Origin: a virus
DNA: 64,000 nucleotides
Virus record (IMG/VR): IMGVR_UViG_3300023235_000008
Coordinates: 166,060-230,059 of that record
Reading direction: 5' to 3' (one strand)
Shown here: positions 1 to 9,813 of the stretch, one piece after another
How the letters are laid out: every line of letters starts with the position of its first letter
Numbering within the stretch: position 1 is the first letter of the stretch
Position numbers and translations under genes: made by a program
Notes under the pieces: model-generated
Seen by the model: the letters and a program-made list of their open reading frames with translations, nothing else
The model's database searches: none
What the model was told of the DNA's origin: nothing

Positions 1-3000
1 TGTAAGGCGCAATACCGTAACGATCATCCCACCAAGTAGGCTTTTCGCTTTGCCCCAGCATTTCCCAAGGGTGACTATGTGGGCGGTCAGTATCGTAGAA
101 ATAACGATAAATTCCACGCCAGTGACCCGGTAACAAATCACCATCTATTTTATCTTGAAAATTAGACCAATTCCACGTAAACTTGTCAGCAACGTCAAAT
201 CCAATTTGTGCCGAGTAATCAACCTTATTGACAATCGCCCAATTTAAGAAACCAAGACTTAAAATACTATCAACTTCTTCACGAGTATAATCACTGTCAC
301 GGAATTTACCGGGAAGAAGTTCATTGACATCGAATACATCTGTGGTATAAGTTGTCTTAATATTGTTATAAATTCTTTTTTCAAATTCAAGTATAATGTC
401 GTCGCGACTATCGTTGAATGCCACAAAAATACTACCATCGTGTCCTTGGATAACTGTCTTCGGCGTGCGGTATGTATCGTCAGTGTAAATCTCTGGTCTA
501 AACTTCGGATATAACCCCATTTTTGTAGGCGTAGGCGGAATAAAACTTCCGTCCGTATTTGAATAATCAATAATCTCAATGATATCGTCTACTGCCAACA
601 CAAATCCATCATCAAAGGTAATATTTGCGCCAACGGTATCAAATACAAAATCCGTGCCAACATAAATCTGAACACCGTTATGATATACTAATACAGAGCG
701 ATTGCTGATATCATTGATATCAAAGAATAGTCCGTAGTCATATGTTCTAATATCTGGGTTCTCGATTGCATATATAGCAGTCGCGGCATCTTCACCATAT
801 CCAAGCATATCACTATAAAAGAACGGGAATGTTTCCGATTTGCCAATTTTTAGTTCATTGATAACTGCATCCAGTGCGGCGGGGATATCATCAAAATTTA
901 AATCCATCGTGCTAATAGCATCATATAATTTTTGTTTATACTTACTATATTCACGGCGGGAATAATCAATTGATCTGATTATACTCGAATCATGAACGTG
1001 GGTATTGTTATCCTTATTAATACTGCCGTTGTTTAGCAGAAATGCGCCTAAATGTGCGCCCGCACTATGCTGAAGAATATTACCAGCATAACTTTTTAAA
1101 TTAGTAACATCACGCAGATTACTATTACCCGGCGAATTACCAAAGAATGTAGTTGAGTTATTACTAGCGATGGTAATGTGATTGCGGATTTGTCCAAGTG
1201 TAAGCGTAGTAAACTCGGTGTTTGTTGCGTTATTTTCCAAGTTTGATGGAATTTCATAGTAACCGAAATCAGGCTGAACATCAGAATATGCACGAATAAC
1301 AATGTAATCATCCACGTCAGCCGGTGCAGCTAATACAACAAAAAAGTTCCCATCCTGCTCCAACGTAGTATATTCAGGTTCAATAAAGTTAGTGACATTT
1401 TGTGTAGTATCACGTTTCAGTAGTTTGCTATTTTTATATACGAATAGATTAACCACATCGTTCTCATTCTTAGGAATGGTGGGTGATTGAAATACCTGTG
1501 TCTCATCGGCAGTTACGAGGTATTCCTGAATAGAGAACTGGCGGGTATTTCTATTAACTTTCGTCCAGTCGTTCTTGATTTCATCCGTATCTCTGTCAAT
1601 AATTTTATGAACAAAGCCATCATTAATCTTGGTTGTTTCAATAATATTGCTTGGTGAATAAGTGAACGCATCACGAACGTAGTTGTTTTCAAAAATTATA
1701 TCGCCGACATTTTCGAAGTTTTTGTAGCTTAATCCAAATCCAAGAACAGGGTCTTCCACTGCGGCTGGCTGTTGCTGATAGCTAAACAATCTAGTTCCAG
1801 TGAAACCTGTTCCAAAATATACGCTTTCATCACCAAAACTATTTCCAGACGTATCGAAAATATCGAAATATGGGGTTTGATTAATATTGGTTTTTTGCTG
1901 GGATTCTAACCACACATCATCATTATAATAAAACACAATACCCTGTCTTGTGGCACCATTGGAAATAAGAATAACATCGTCGTTGGTGGCATCACCAACT
2001 TCTGTCAAATGAAGTTGAAATTCATCGTCTGAATCAGTATCAATAAAGGATACCTCATATATTTTACTACGCACCAATGGATCACGGTCAGCACCAAAGA
2101 TAACGGTTGTTCCACCTAATAACGGAATACCATCCACGAAGTAACCTGACTGACCTTCAACATTTGACAATGCATCAATCTGCGTTTCGTCAAATACATT
2201 AACAACTCGATTAAAAATCTTACCATAGTTGAATAGTTGTAAATCTGGTTCAAATTCAATGATAGGACGATTAGCTCGTTTGTCTTGATCGACAATAAAA
2301 TTAAAGTCATTATATGCAGCTGTTTTTTCAATCACATCAATGTGGAACCAACGGTTTGAACGTGACCAAGCATTGCGGTCAACGGATGAACGATTTATTG
2401 TGAAATAATCAACCTCTAGTGGCGCATTAGCAGAGCCAGCCCAACCAGCACTGTCAAACGTTTCTGTATCAAATCCTTCTTCTTCGGTGGTCGTAAACGG
2501 CTCTGGAACAACCAAATCATCCACTGATACTAATCGAATGCCTCCTGTTTGACCGACTCCTTCTACGTAATATTCGTTACCCGCATATGAAACTGGGGTG
2601 ACATCACTATTAAAATCAATCTTCATTCCATTCGTAAGTTCTACAGCATTTGGTGAAATATACTCGTTGCGTCCAATGATATCTTCGTCCACATTAATCG
2701 CAGGGACTTCATCCTGCTCAACCACATCAATAATACCGAAACGCAACGGGTCAATGCCATCAGCATAAAAGAAGCGGGTTAATGGCGCAGTGATTACGGG
2801 AACAAGTTCAAGTTGCTGAACTGCATTTTTCCAAAGTTCTTTATTGCCAAATTCGCTACCTTTAAGAATAAAAATCTTTTCATCCTGCGGTATATTCAGA
2901 ACACGAACAACAGTCATAATATCATTGGCATCAATGCTTATTCTGTAAACGTCGTGTCGGTCTTCTAGGGAAATCGTATTTGTAGGATCAAAGGTACTTC

Positions 3001-4000
3001 CGTTAGCATCAAAGCCAACACCCTGCGTATCAAATAGTCCGCCCGCTTCCCAAATCTCTTCGTTTTGGTTTTCGTCAACATTATAAAAAACGATAGTAGC
3101 ATTTTCAATTTCACGCTGATCAGTAATACCGTCAATACCATCAGGATTATTAGCAATGAACGTAGTGAATACTTGGTTATGTATTTCTGTATAAGAAAAG
3201 CGAGTTGCAAAATCAACGTCATCGGTTTTTGTCATTCCAATCCATTTATTTTGCGCATTTGCTGCTGGTACATTAAACGTTACTACGCCCACATCCTCGC
3301 CATTATTTTCAATACCTAGAATGTCACGGGTCGAAATGTTATCTTGGATGTCTTTAAGACCATCTAATCCCGGCTCAGTCTGAATATAAAATGGAAACCC
3401 AAGTTGATCTACTGTGAACGTATATGAACCACCACGTGCAATCTTAATAGTAGGGTTATTAACCGAGTTGCGATCATTTATAAAATACGAAGGTTCAATA
3501 TCCACACGAGTTATGTCAAAATTTTCTTCGGAATCAATAACGGAACTGAATACAGGAATAGAATCGGGTCCATTTGGTAACCAATAATATTGTGAAAAGT
3601 TAACAAACTTATCAAAATCAAAGAATGAAGACCAAGAATAATATTCATTTTCAAATAGACGGTCGTGATTATTAGTATCACCGCCTTCTGCCTCAATGGC
3701 GTTGACCATATCAACATAATTTGTCAAAAACTCAACACGATCACCACTCGTACCAGTTTCTGGAATTTCTTTAAATACTACACCCGGCTCAAGTTGATAA
3801 TTCTGACGAGTATCAGATACTTCATTTACGTATTGGTCACCCGCAGAGAAAGACGGTGCAAATTTTCTACCGACAAAGGCATTAATCTTTTCTTGAACAC
3901 TAGGTGTTACAAGTTGGTCAATGGTTGCATTAAGAAATTTCTCGTTTTTTTCAGTTCTGAAAATCTCAGGTAATAATCCGATGGTTTTACGCAAAGCCAT
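1..4000 (-). CDS. Large virion structural protein (gp7 position), 3' end outside window
   Basis: The reading frame opens at the ATG whose complement is at 3998-4000 and has no stop down to base 1, so at least 1,333 residues are present and the C-terminus lies outside the window. It starts MALRKTIGLLPEIFRTEKNEKF. It overlaps the gp6 stop by one base (TAATG), so translation is probably coupled. I recognise the start as that of very large structural proteins found after gp6 in marine and other T4-like phages. T4 has wedge protein gp7 in this position, but I cannot show homology to gp7. Several short reading frames on either strand inside this span are shadows. Role in the baseplate or tail fibre attachment is inferred from context. 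Confidence 0.8.
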   Translation of the reverse strand, partial: MALRKTIGLLPEIFRTEKNEKFLNATIDQLVTPSVQEKINAFVGRKFAPSFSAGDQYVNEVSDTRQNYQLEPGVVFKEIPETGTSGDRVEFLTNYVDMVNAIEAEGGDTNNHDRLFENEYYSWSSFFDFDKFVNFSQYYWLPNGPDSIPVFSSVIDSEENFDITRVDIEPSYFINDRNSVNNPTIKIARGGSYTFTVDQLGFPFYIQTEPGLDGLKDIQDNISTRDILGIENNGEDVGVVTFNVPAANAQNKWIGMTKTDDVDFATRFSYTEIHNQVFTTFIANNPDGIDGITDQREIENATIVFYNVDENQNEEIWEAGGLFDTQGVGFDANGSTFDPTNTISLEDRHDVYRISIDANDIMTVVRVLNIPQDEKIFILKGSEFGNKELWKNAVQQLELVPVITAPLTRFFYADGIDPLRFGIIDVVEQDEVPAINVDEDIIGRNEYISPNAVELTNGMKIDFNSDVTPVSYAGNEYYVEGVGQTGGIRLVSVDDLVVPEPFTTTEEEGFDTETFDSAGWAGSANAPLEVDYFTINRSSVDRNAWSRSNRWFHIDVIEKTAAYNDFNFIVDQDKRANRPIIEFEPDLQLFNYGKIFNRVVNVFDETQIDALSNVEGQSGYFVDGIPLLGGTTVIFGADRDPLVRSKIYEVSFIDTDSDDEFQLHLTEVGDATNDDVILISNGATRQGIVFYYNDDVWLESQQKTNINQTPYFDIFDTSGNSFGDESVYFGTGFTGTRLFSYQQQPAAVEDPVLGFGLSYKNFENVGDIIFENNYVRDAFTYSPSNIIETTKINDGFVHKIIDRDTDEIKNDWTKVNRNTRQFSIQEYLVTADETQVFQSPTIPKNENDVVNLFVYKNSKLLKRDTTQNVTNFIEPEYTTLEQDGNFFVVLAAPADVDDYIVIRAYSDVQPDFGYYEIPSNLENNATNTEFTTLTLGQIRNHITIASNNSTTFFGNSPGNSNLRDVTNLKSYAGNILQHSAGAHLGAFLLNNGSINKDNNTHVHDSSIIRSIDYSRREYSKYKQKLYDAISTMDLNFDDIPAALDAVINELKIGKSETFPFFYSDMLGYGEDAATAIYAIENPDIRTYDYGLFFDINDISNRSVLVYHNGVQIYVGTDFVFDTVGANITFDDGFVLAVDDIIEIIDYSNTDGSFIPPTPTKMGLYPKFRPEIYTDDTYRTPKTVIQGHDGSIFVAFNDSRDDIILEFEKRIYNNIKTTYTTDVFDVNELLPGKFRDSDYTREEVDSILSLGFLNWAIVNKVDYSAQIGFDVADKFTWNWSNFQDKIDGDLLPGHWRGIYRYFYDTDRPHSHPWEMLGQSEKPTWWDDRYGIAPY

Positions 4001-7000
4001 TAACTTGTACTCCCTACATTAGTATTTTCGATAGTGGTAGTAGTGGCGAATGAACTAGTGATTGTATCGTCGGTGGAAGAGGACGATACTACATTGCCGC
4101 TTGCTTTTAGTCTACTTGCCGTAATTCCGTCAATAATATCAACATCACTTACTGTTGCTGACGATATAAAGATTTCATCACGCTGGGCAGTGATTTGAAA
4201 TAACGATCCAAATACTTGGTCGCCGCTATTAGGAACAATCAATACCGTTTCGATATCAGGCACAAGCTCTTGGTGAATATATCCTGCAAGTTCACTGAAG
4301 AAGAATGTGTCACCAAAATCCCAGTTATCCACTGCAAAGAATTCATTAATTGCATTAATAACACGAACGTTTATTTCACTATCAGTTTTTAGTGTTGCTG
4401 AATTTTTGATAACCTTGAAGGTTGACTGCAATGATGGATCGGATTTTTCACCAAATAATGGTCTATATTTGACACTGTTGAAAATAATCGTATCGCTGAT
4501 TGCCTTAAATGCTTCCAGACCACCAAAACTATTACGTAATTCAAAACTGGTTGGCTTAGTCGGCTCAGTCAATGTGTTGGTAGTATCAGCAATATATGCA
4601 CGATAATCCTCATCGTATGCACGTGTTAACAAGAACATATCAACGAAGTTCGAAGGCGATGGGTCAATACGGCGGCCGTTCGGACTGTTGTGCGTGTACT
4701 GGAAGTTAAGTAGGTCACGTCCAATACGAACACGATATTCTGTAGATTCGGCGACAGTACGTGTTCCTGCCGAACTAATGCTCATCACAAAGAATTTTTC
4801 TTCGGTCGTGGCATAAAATATCTGACCATCATTATACAATGATAAATCTTGACTTATATCAATTTCTGCGGCATAATCAACATTAACAGTGGTGGATGAA
4901 ATAGGACGATATCTTTCAAAGTTATCAACATCCAATACTTTTTCAAAAAATACCAATTTAGTTGTTACATTTGTTTCAGGGGCAACCACAATATCAAAAA
5001 TCTCGGGGTTATCTGGAATACCGTCATCATCACGATCAGGATAGGTCACTTTAATTTTAGTGCTATCAACATATCCATCACTTTCCTGAACATTCGCATA
5101 CACAGAAAGATTATAGTTTGACGGGAAAGCCTCGTTTGCATCAGGCTGGGCATTGATTTTTAAAATATTGATATTATCTTTGATTGTTTGTCCTGTACGT
5201 GGATCAAATATTTTCTGACCCGGCTCAAAGTAGAAGCGAGTTTGCAATGTGCTTTCAAAGAAATAATCCAATGAACGATACTTCACGGTATATGTTTCGC
5301 CATCTGTCTCAAACATAATAAACCAACTATTGTCTATGCCAGTTGAAGACGTGTCGCCCGCATTGCCAAGATTGAACGTTTCTGATTTATCCAAATCAAC
5401 CCCATCGATAACAACCCATTCCTGCGTTTCTTGATCAAAGCGCAATCCAAACTCTTTAAATAGTTTAACACGTGAAATAATATCGCTTTCTACAACCGCA
5501 GGGAAATCATTCGTAAATGGAACAATAATCTCAGTGGGGATTGCGGCACTTGGAAGTATATCATTCAATGATACCGGACCCGTGCCATCAGTCAATGCAC
5601 CCGTTCCTTGATTCGAACCATCATCCACCACGTTAGTGACGGCGCTCCATATAAAATCACGGGTTCCCGGCGCACCACTTGTTCCTGCCTCAAGCGTTCC
5701 ATTTTCACGGAAAAAGAAACCATCGGGGGCAACAAACTTAACAAGCGAACTTGTTTTTAAAAACTTCAGGTTGGATGTTACAAAACTACCAATACTTAAT
5801 GGATCACCGGATGCGTTAGCAAAATATCCAGTTGTTAGGTTGGTTCCTGTTGTTAACTGAATCCACTGAACGTCATTAACAGTAATATCATATGGTGAAT
5901 AATTCTTAAAGTAGAAATGCAACGCTGGTTTATCAGCAATAATAGGTTCCAATGTATTAATAACAACGTTCAAAATGTCGTTATCATTGATAAACTCAAA
6001 GGTAAAGGTTTCAATGCTTTCAAACTCATACAATAATCCGTCATCGGCAAAGATATTGGTTGAACTATACTTACCAGTGGTATCACGAACATCCAAGTAT
6101 CGTGAAATACCAGAACTTGCTCGGTTCACACTCTTAACTTTCAAGATATCATTGTATTGCGTTAACGGAAATGCATTATAATCTTCACCATTTATCATTC
6201 TATTTTGCGAATAGTAACTCAATGGTGCATTTGCACGAACACTGTTTATGCTTTCACGAGAAGACGCATTTGAAACCGTTGCTTCAAGGCTCAACTCAAG
6301 TGATACTGTCTCCAACTGATTGTTACGACTTAGATACGGAATATCAACAACAATACCTTGCATATTATCTGGTGTTATTTTATAATCAAGCGCATTACCA
6401 GCACGGAAAATTACCCGAAAGTCGCCAACTGGAATATCTGAAAATACACCATCACCAAATGCAATATCAATCTGATCATTAGTACGACTATTCACCGAAT
6501 AAAGTGTACGGGTGCTTGCCGCAAGATCGTTGTAAATAATGTTTGTACCTGAAATCGCAGGAACTTTAGTCCACTCGCTTTCCACATTGCCATCTGCATC
6601 CAATTTGTAAAGCCATACATCAGTATTATCAACATTCGAAACATTAATAGATACAATGCGGTTTTCAATAGATTCATCAATAGTAAAATCAGCCTGTTGA
6701 ACCACGCCCTGCTTAAAGTACGTAAAGAAACCAGTGTTATTTGAACCGTTACCACGTCCATCATTGCGATAGATTAGATTAAACCCACTGCCCGGAACAG
6801 GTGGTTGCTCATATACATAACTTTGTCCAGAAAATGAACCATTCACCAATTCAAAGTTCATATCGATGCCGTTCACGTTATTACTGAAAGAATAGATAGG
6901 AACGGTGTTCGGCACCAAGTTCAATGTATATTCTTCAACCTTAATACCGTTTATGTCGCCCGCATACGCTGGCTTGCCAAATCGCTGCGAACGTTGTAAT

Positions 7001-7491
7001 GACGCATTCATAACAATAGTAAACTGTTCTAAGAAATCGCTGTTGGTATTGTCGTCCCAAATAATAGGGGTATCAGCAAGATTAAAACCGTTGCTGTCAA
7101 AAATGTTTTCAGTAGTAGAAATAGATTGAATCTTTAAAAAACCACGTGCAGTAGAACTACGCTTCGGATGATAGTTAAGCATACGTGCAAGTTGCAATAC
7201 GCTGTCACGGCGTTCTGCTGTTTCAAGAAAGTTTTCACGTGCATTCATATCGGTGCGGAACGCAAGGCTCTGTCCCATAAACGCAATCAAATCAATAAGT
7301 GCAATATATTCGGAGGATTCAATGAAATCGTTGAAATCTTCAGGATAATAAATCCGAAGATAATCAATCATCGTCTTTCTTAATGTCTCGTAATCATATG
7401 ACTGGAAGTCCGCTTCACGAAATGTTTCATAAACTTTCTTCCAATCCTCATTGATAAATAAATTAAACCCACGTGTTGATGTTGCTGTCAT
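4000..7491 (-). CDS. 6: Baseplate wedge protein gp6
   Basis: 1,163 residues, longer than T4 gp6 (660). gp6 dimers form the inner ring of the T4 baseplate wedge and drive its sheath-triggering rearrangement. The N-terminal 120 residues contain the family's typical block (FRTDMNARENFLETAERR and LARMLNYHPKR), and the middle has the Baseplate-J/gp6 type block around NRMINGEDYNAFPLTQYND. The upstream neighbour is gp25, the same order as in cyanophage-type T4 relatives. The start is ATG at 7491, with AGGA a few bases upstream and a late box (CATAAATA) 24 nt before it. The extra length lies mainly in the C-terminal half and may be a lineage-specific decoration. Confidence 0.9.
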   Translation of the reverse strand: MTATSTRGFNLFINEDWKKVYETFREADFQSYDYETLRKTMIDYLRIYYPEDFNDFIESSEYIALIDLIAFMGQSLAFRTDMNARENFLETAERRDSVLQLARMLNYHPKRSSTARGFLKIQSISTTENIFDSNGFNLADTPIIWDDNTNSDFLEQFTIVMNASLQRSQRFGKPAYAGDINGIKVEEYTLNLVPNTVPIYSFSNNVNGIDMNFELVNGSFSGQSYVYEQPPVPGSGFNLIYRNDGRGNGSNNTGFFTYFKQGVVQQADFTIDESIENRIVSINVSNVDNTDVWLYKLDADGNVESEWTKVPAISGTNIIYNDLAASTRTLYSVNSRTNDQIDIAFGDGVFSDIPVGDFRVIFRAGNALDYKITPDNMQGIVVDIPYLSRNNQLETVSLELSLEATVSNASSRESINSVRANAPLSYYSQNRMINGEDYNAFPLTQYNDILKVKSVNRASSGISRYLDVRDTTGKYSSTNIFADDGLLYEFESIETFTFEFINDNDILNVVINTLEPIIADKPALHFYFKNYSPYDITVNDVQWIQLTTGTNLTTGYFANASGDPLSIGSFVTSNLKFLKTSSLVKFVAPDGFFFRENGTLEAGTSGAPGTRDFIWSAVTNVVDDGSNQGTGALTDGTGPVSLNDILPSAAIPTEIIVPFTNDFPAVVESDIISRVKLFKEFGLRFDQETQEWVVIDGVDLDKSETFNLGNAGDTSSTGIDNSWFIMFETDGETYTVKYRSLDYFFESTLQTRFYFEPGQKIFDPRTGQTIKDNINILKINAQPDANEAFPSNYNLSVYANVQESDGYVDSTKIKVTYPDRDDDGIPDNPEIFDIVVAPETNVTTKLVFFEKVLDVDNFERYRPISSTTVNVDYAAEIDISQDLSLYNDGQIFYATTEEKFFVMSISSAGTRTVAESTEYRVRIGRDLLNFQYTHNSPNGRRIDPSPSNFVDMFLLTRAYDEDYRAYIADTTNTLTEPTKPTSFELRNSFGGLEAFKAISDTIIFNSVKYRPLFGEKSDPSLQSTFKVIKNSATLKTDSEINVRVINAINEFFAVDNWDFGDTFFFSELAGYIHQELVPDIETVLIVPNSGDQVFGSLFQITAQRDEIFISSATVSDVDIIDGITASRLKASGNVVSSSSTDDTITSSFATTTTIENTNVGSTS

Positions 7492-7515
7492 ACTATTTGA
7501 ATCCTACTGTTAATG

Positions 7516-7523
7516 TATTTATG
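7516..7523 (-). promoter_or_regulatory. Late promoter box for gp6 and the following virion gene
   Basis: On the minus strand this reads CATAAATA, one change from the T4 late consensus TATAAATA recognised by gp55. It lies 24 nt upstream of the gp6 ATG. Confidence 0.5.
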
Positions 7524-7544
7524 ATTTATAATAAAGTGTGCATA

Positions 7545-7928
7545 TTATAGTATTGACGTACTGATTTGCTGTGTTTCGCCGTTAAACTGCAATAATAACT
7601 CTTCAGAAAGGTCTAACTCACGATAAAATAACTCTACTTCTACTTGTAACCCAAGCTCATATTCCGTTAGGATTACATTCGATACTTGTGTTCGTGGGTC
7701 GCTGTTGACAATAGTGGTTACATCGTCTACTATAGATTGCTTGACATCTTCGGTCATGGGATCGTATATATGATCCCAAATGATTGTGCCGAAATCAGGA
7801 CGCATTAACTTCTCGCCTTTACGGATTTGAAAATGATTAAGTAAATCACGCTTGATTAACTCTTTATCTTCCAAACGGGTTGACCCAAAGACCGTATCGA
7901 CCGTGTTATAACCTCTATAAAAACTCAT
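7545..7928 (-). CDS. 25: Baseplate wedge protein gp25 (lysozyme-like GPW/gp25 family)
   Basis: 127 residues, matching the usual gp25 length (132 in T4). The family's core is visible: GEKLMRPDFGTIIWDHIYDPM followed by the conserved SDPRTQV stretch. gp25 clamps gp6 and the sheath initiator in the baseplate wedge core of T4, R-pyocins and type VI secretion systems. It precedes gp6 on the same strand. The start has AAGGAGA about 6 nt upstream, with a late-like TAAATAC box before it. Confidence 0.93.
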   Translation of the reverse strand: MSFYRGYNTVDTVFGSTRLEDKELIKRDLLNHFQIRKGEKLMRPDFGTIIWDHIYDPMTEDVKQSIVDDVTTIVNSDPRTQVSNVILTEYELGLQVEVELFYRELDLSEELLLQFNGETQQISTSIL

Positions 7929-7956
7929 ATTATTATCTCCTTGTGGTATTTAGTCG

Positions 7957-7985
7957 TTGACAATAGGCAATGCTTAATGTATATT
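7957..7985 (+). promoter_or_regulatory. Early sigma70 promoter of the 8-11.6 kb gene cluster
   Basis: TTGACA at 7957-7962, a 17-bp spacer, then TATATT at 7980-7985. It lies in the divergent space between gp25 and the first plus-strand gene, 25 nt upstream of that ATG. Confidence 0.8.
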
Positions 7986-8009
7986 GAACGAAATAGATGG
8001 AGAAATACG

Positions 8010-8171
8010 ATGGCTAAGAAAGTCTACAAGTTTGTAAATCACGACGAGATTCCAGCAATCACCGCCGAATATGTATTAAGCGTTGCTGATGCTGATAGCA
8101 TCTGGTCCATACCTATTGACGAAATCAATGAGTTCCTTAACGACTTGGAAGAATATGATGGATTATCGTAA
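8010..8171 (+). CDS. Small protein of unknown function (MAKK..DEIP family)
   Basis: 53 residues. ATG at 8010 follows GGAG by 7 nt. The N-terminus MAKKVYKFVNHDEIP resembles that of the small protein at 11639 (MAKKTIKYVSKDEIP), so the two probably share a domain or targeting peptide; the rest differs. The C-terminal half is acidic. It is the first gene of the early cluster, directly behind a strong promoter. Its end overlaps the next gene by 14 nt. Function not recognised. Confidence 0.7.
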   Translation: MAKKVYKFVNHDEIPAITAEYVLSVADADSIWSIPIDEINEFLNDLEEYDGLS

Positions 8172-8685
8172 AAGTGGGTCAACATGTACGCATTCCAATT
8201 GGGATGGTAAATGGTATAGTTCGTCACATACAGTAAGTATTGACAAACTGCGGAATCACCAAGGGGATACTCTACCAGATTGGGAACGCCTTATCATAAT
8301 GAAAGAAGTTCTATCACCAGAACAATATGAGTTCAATAAAAATTTCGACGGATTTGCCCATTTAACAGATACAGAAATGCGTAATATATCTATGCGTTCG
8401 TTCCCAACATTACGTTCTGAAGTATTTCAATGGTTGCGTGAAAATGTTGCGGATTCAACCGATATCAATCGCAAAGACCGACCAGAAGGATGGTGCATTG
8501 GTTCAGCCGAATATCGTGTAAGTGGCGCATCGGGTTACCTAACCATCTGGTTTTTACGGCGTCTTGATGCAATGAAGTTTATCAAAAAGTGGAGTGTTTA
8601 CAATCAGCCAGAAGAATACTCGAATGATGACGGTATGTGGAAACGTCTTATTGACGGCATACTTGTAGATGTAGAGCAAAACTGA
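8158..8685 (+). CDS. Unknown protein, paralogue of the next gene
   Basis: 175 residues from ATG 8158, inside the end of the preceding gene. Rich in Trp and charged residues with no membrane segment. It shares an almost identical internal block (FPTLRSEVFQWLRENVADST onward) and a weaker C-terminal block (WFLRR.DA.KFIK.WSV) with the gene at 8685, so the pair is a tandem duplication. The stop overlaps the start of the paralogue by one base (TGATG). No enzymatic motif is visible. Confidence 0.75.
   Translation: MDYRKSGSTCTHSNWDGKWYSSSHTVSIDKLRNHQGDTLPDWERLIIMKEVLSPEQYEFNKNFDGFAHLTDTEMRNISMRSFPTLRSEVFQWLRENVADSTDINRKDRPEGWCIGSAEYRVSGASGYLTIWFLRRLDAMKFIKKWSVYNQPEEYSNDDGMWKRLIDGILVDVEQN
8400..8498 (+). 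repeat. 99-bp identical segment, copy 1
   Basis: Identical base for base to 8924-9022 in the neighbouring paralogue, while the flanking coding sequence of the two genes has diverged strongly. This points to recent gene conversion or recombination restricted to this block. Confidence 0.9.
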
Positions 8686-9200
8686 TGAGATATTTAAAAG
8701 GTTGGTATTTTTGTAGCGATTCGAATTGGGGCACTTCATTTGACTCAGGACATAGGGTGTCAGTTGAAACGCATGAAGATTTTAAGCATGGTTCAGTTGA
8801 GTGCGATGATTGGAAACGTCTAATCATTATGAAAAGCGCCATTAATAAAGTAAGATATGATATGTATGCACGTTTGAACCCCGAATGGACCGATTCTGAG
8901 TTAATAAGGTTAGCAGTAGAAGAGTTCCCAACATTACGTTCTGAAGTATTTCAATGGTTGCGTGAAAATGTTGCGGATTCAACCGATATCAATCGCAAAG
9001 ACCGACCAGAAGGATGGTGCATCGGAGATACACAACGCCGCATGAAAGAAATGGTTGAGTTAAATATATGGTTTTTACGGCGGCGGGACGCACTGAAGTT
9101 TATCAAAACGTGGAGTGTTCACAAACAACCAACCGAAACCTTCAGCGACGACATAAAGAAGGTGTTGATTGATGGAAAACTTGTAGAAATAGAACGATAG
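8685..9200 (+). CDS. Unknown protein, paralogue of the preceding gene
   Basis: 171 residues from ATG 8685, overlapping the previous stop. It has the same layout as its neighbour: a Trp-rich N-terminus (GWYFCSDSNWG), the shared central block and C-terminal WFLRRRDALKFIKTWSV. The central block is identical to its paralogue at DNA level over 99 bp, but the N-termini are only loosely similar. Function not recognised. Confidence 0.75.
   Translation: MRYLKGWYFCSDSNWGTSFDSGHRVSVETHEDFKHGSVECDDWKRLIIMKSAINKVRYDMYARLNPEWTDSELIRLAVEEFPTLRSEVFQWLRENVADSTDINRKDRPEGWCIGDTQRRMKEMVELNIWFLRRRDALKFIKTWSVHKQPTETFSDDIKKVLIDGKLVEIER
8924..9022 (+). repeat. 99-bp identical segment, copy 2
   Basis: Second copy of the block at 8400-8498, in the same reading frame of the paralogous gene. 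Confidence 0.9.
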
Positions 9201-9210
9201 GAAAAAGTTC

Positions 9211-9480
9211 ATGAATGAAGAAAAAGAGTATTACAGTCACTATCCAGACCGTTACGTATGTAGTGTGATTGACGAAATGCGGAAGTGTCATGAAACCCGC
9301 AACTATGCCATTCTACCTAGTCTCATTGAAGAAATGCAGACGATGGTTAATCGTATGGAAGCCGGTCTTAGTGAACAAAAAAGTATGAATAAACTTAGCG
9401 AAGATTTCAAGAAACTGCGTGTAGAATATAACGAACTTGTTACCGAATACAACGACCTCAATGATAAAGGTAAGAAATAA
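9211..9480 (+). CDS. Small charged protein, probable coiled coil
   Basis: 89 residues, highly charged. The second half (from MVNRMEAGLSEQ through LRVEYNELVTEYNDLN) has heptad-like hydrophobic spacing, so a short coiled coil is likely. Start ATG at 9211 follows GGAAAAAG. The stop overlaps the next ATG (TAATG). Unknown function. Confidence 0.7.
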   Translation: MNEEKEYYSHYPDRYVCSVIDEMRKCHETRNYAILPSLIEEMQTMVNRMEAGLSEQKSMNKLSEDFKKLRVEYNELVTEYNDLNDKGKK

Positions 9481-9812
9481 TGTTCGGATTTAAGAAAGTT
9501 ATTGATGAAACTATTTCCCGTGAAGAGTTCTGGGAAACGTTATCAACCGACCACGGCATCAAGGCGGGCGATATTGTCCAGACACGAGATATCAGCCGTG
9601 GAAGCAAGTTAGTTTCTGGTGGATGGTCGTATGATTGTGCGGTTGTAATGTCAGTAAATCCTTTTATTATGGTTTCTGAAGAAACTGATATGAAATGGTC
9701 GTGTGCAAAAGCAGAAGATTTTGAACCAGTCGGTGTTCGGGCTTCGCAACGGTGGTTCAAACACTGTTGGAAAAAACGTATGGACGGTAAACCCCCAAAA
9801 TATAGGAGATAA
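9480..9812 (+). CDS. Unknown small protein
   Basis: 110 residues, start overlapping the previous stop. The segment GDIVQTRDISRGSKLVSGG followed by YDCAVVMSVNP suggests a small beta-barrel, but I recognise no family. The C-terminus is basic (WFKHCWKKRMDGKPPKYRR), so nucleic acid contact is possible. Confidence 0.7.
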   Translation: MFGFKKVIDETISREEFWETLSTDHGIKAGDIVQTRDISRGSKLVSGGWSYDCAVVMSVNPFIMVSEETDMKWSCAKAEDFEPVGVRASQRWFKHCWKKRMDGKPPKYRR

Positions 9813-9813
9813 T

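Noticed and set aside
4307-7383. Plus-strand open frames opposite gp6 (for example 4307-4606, 6171-6482)
   Set aside because: They lie inside the strongly supported minus-strand gp6 gene, have no ribosome binding sites and have low-complexity shadow sequence.
8083-8157. Upstream extension of the gene at 8158 to an alternative start at 8083
   Set aside because: The extension overlaps the coding sequence of the preceding gene entirely and has no ribosome binding site; ATG 8158 fits the overlap pattern of the operon.
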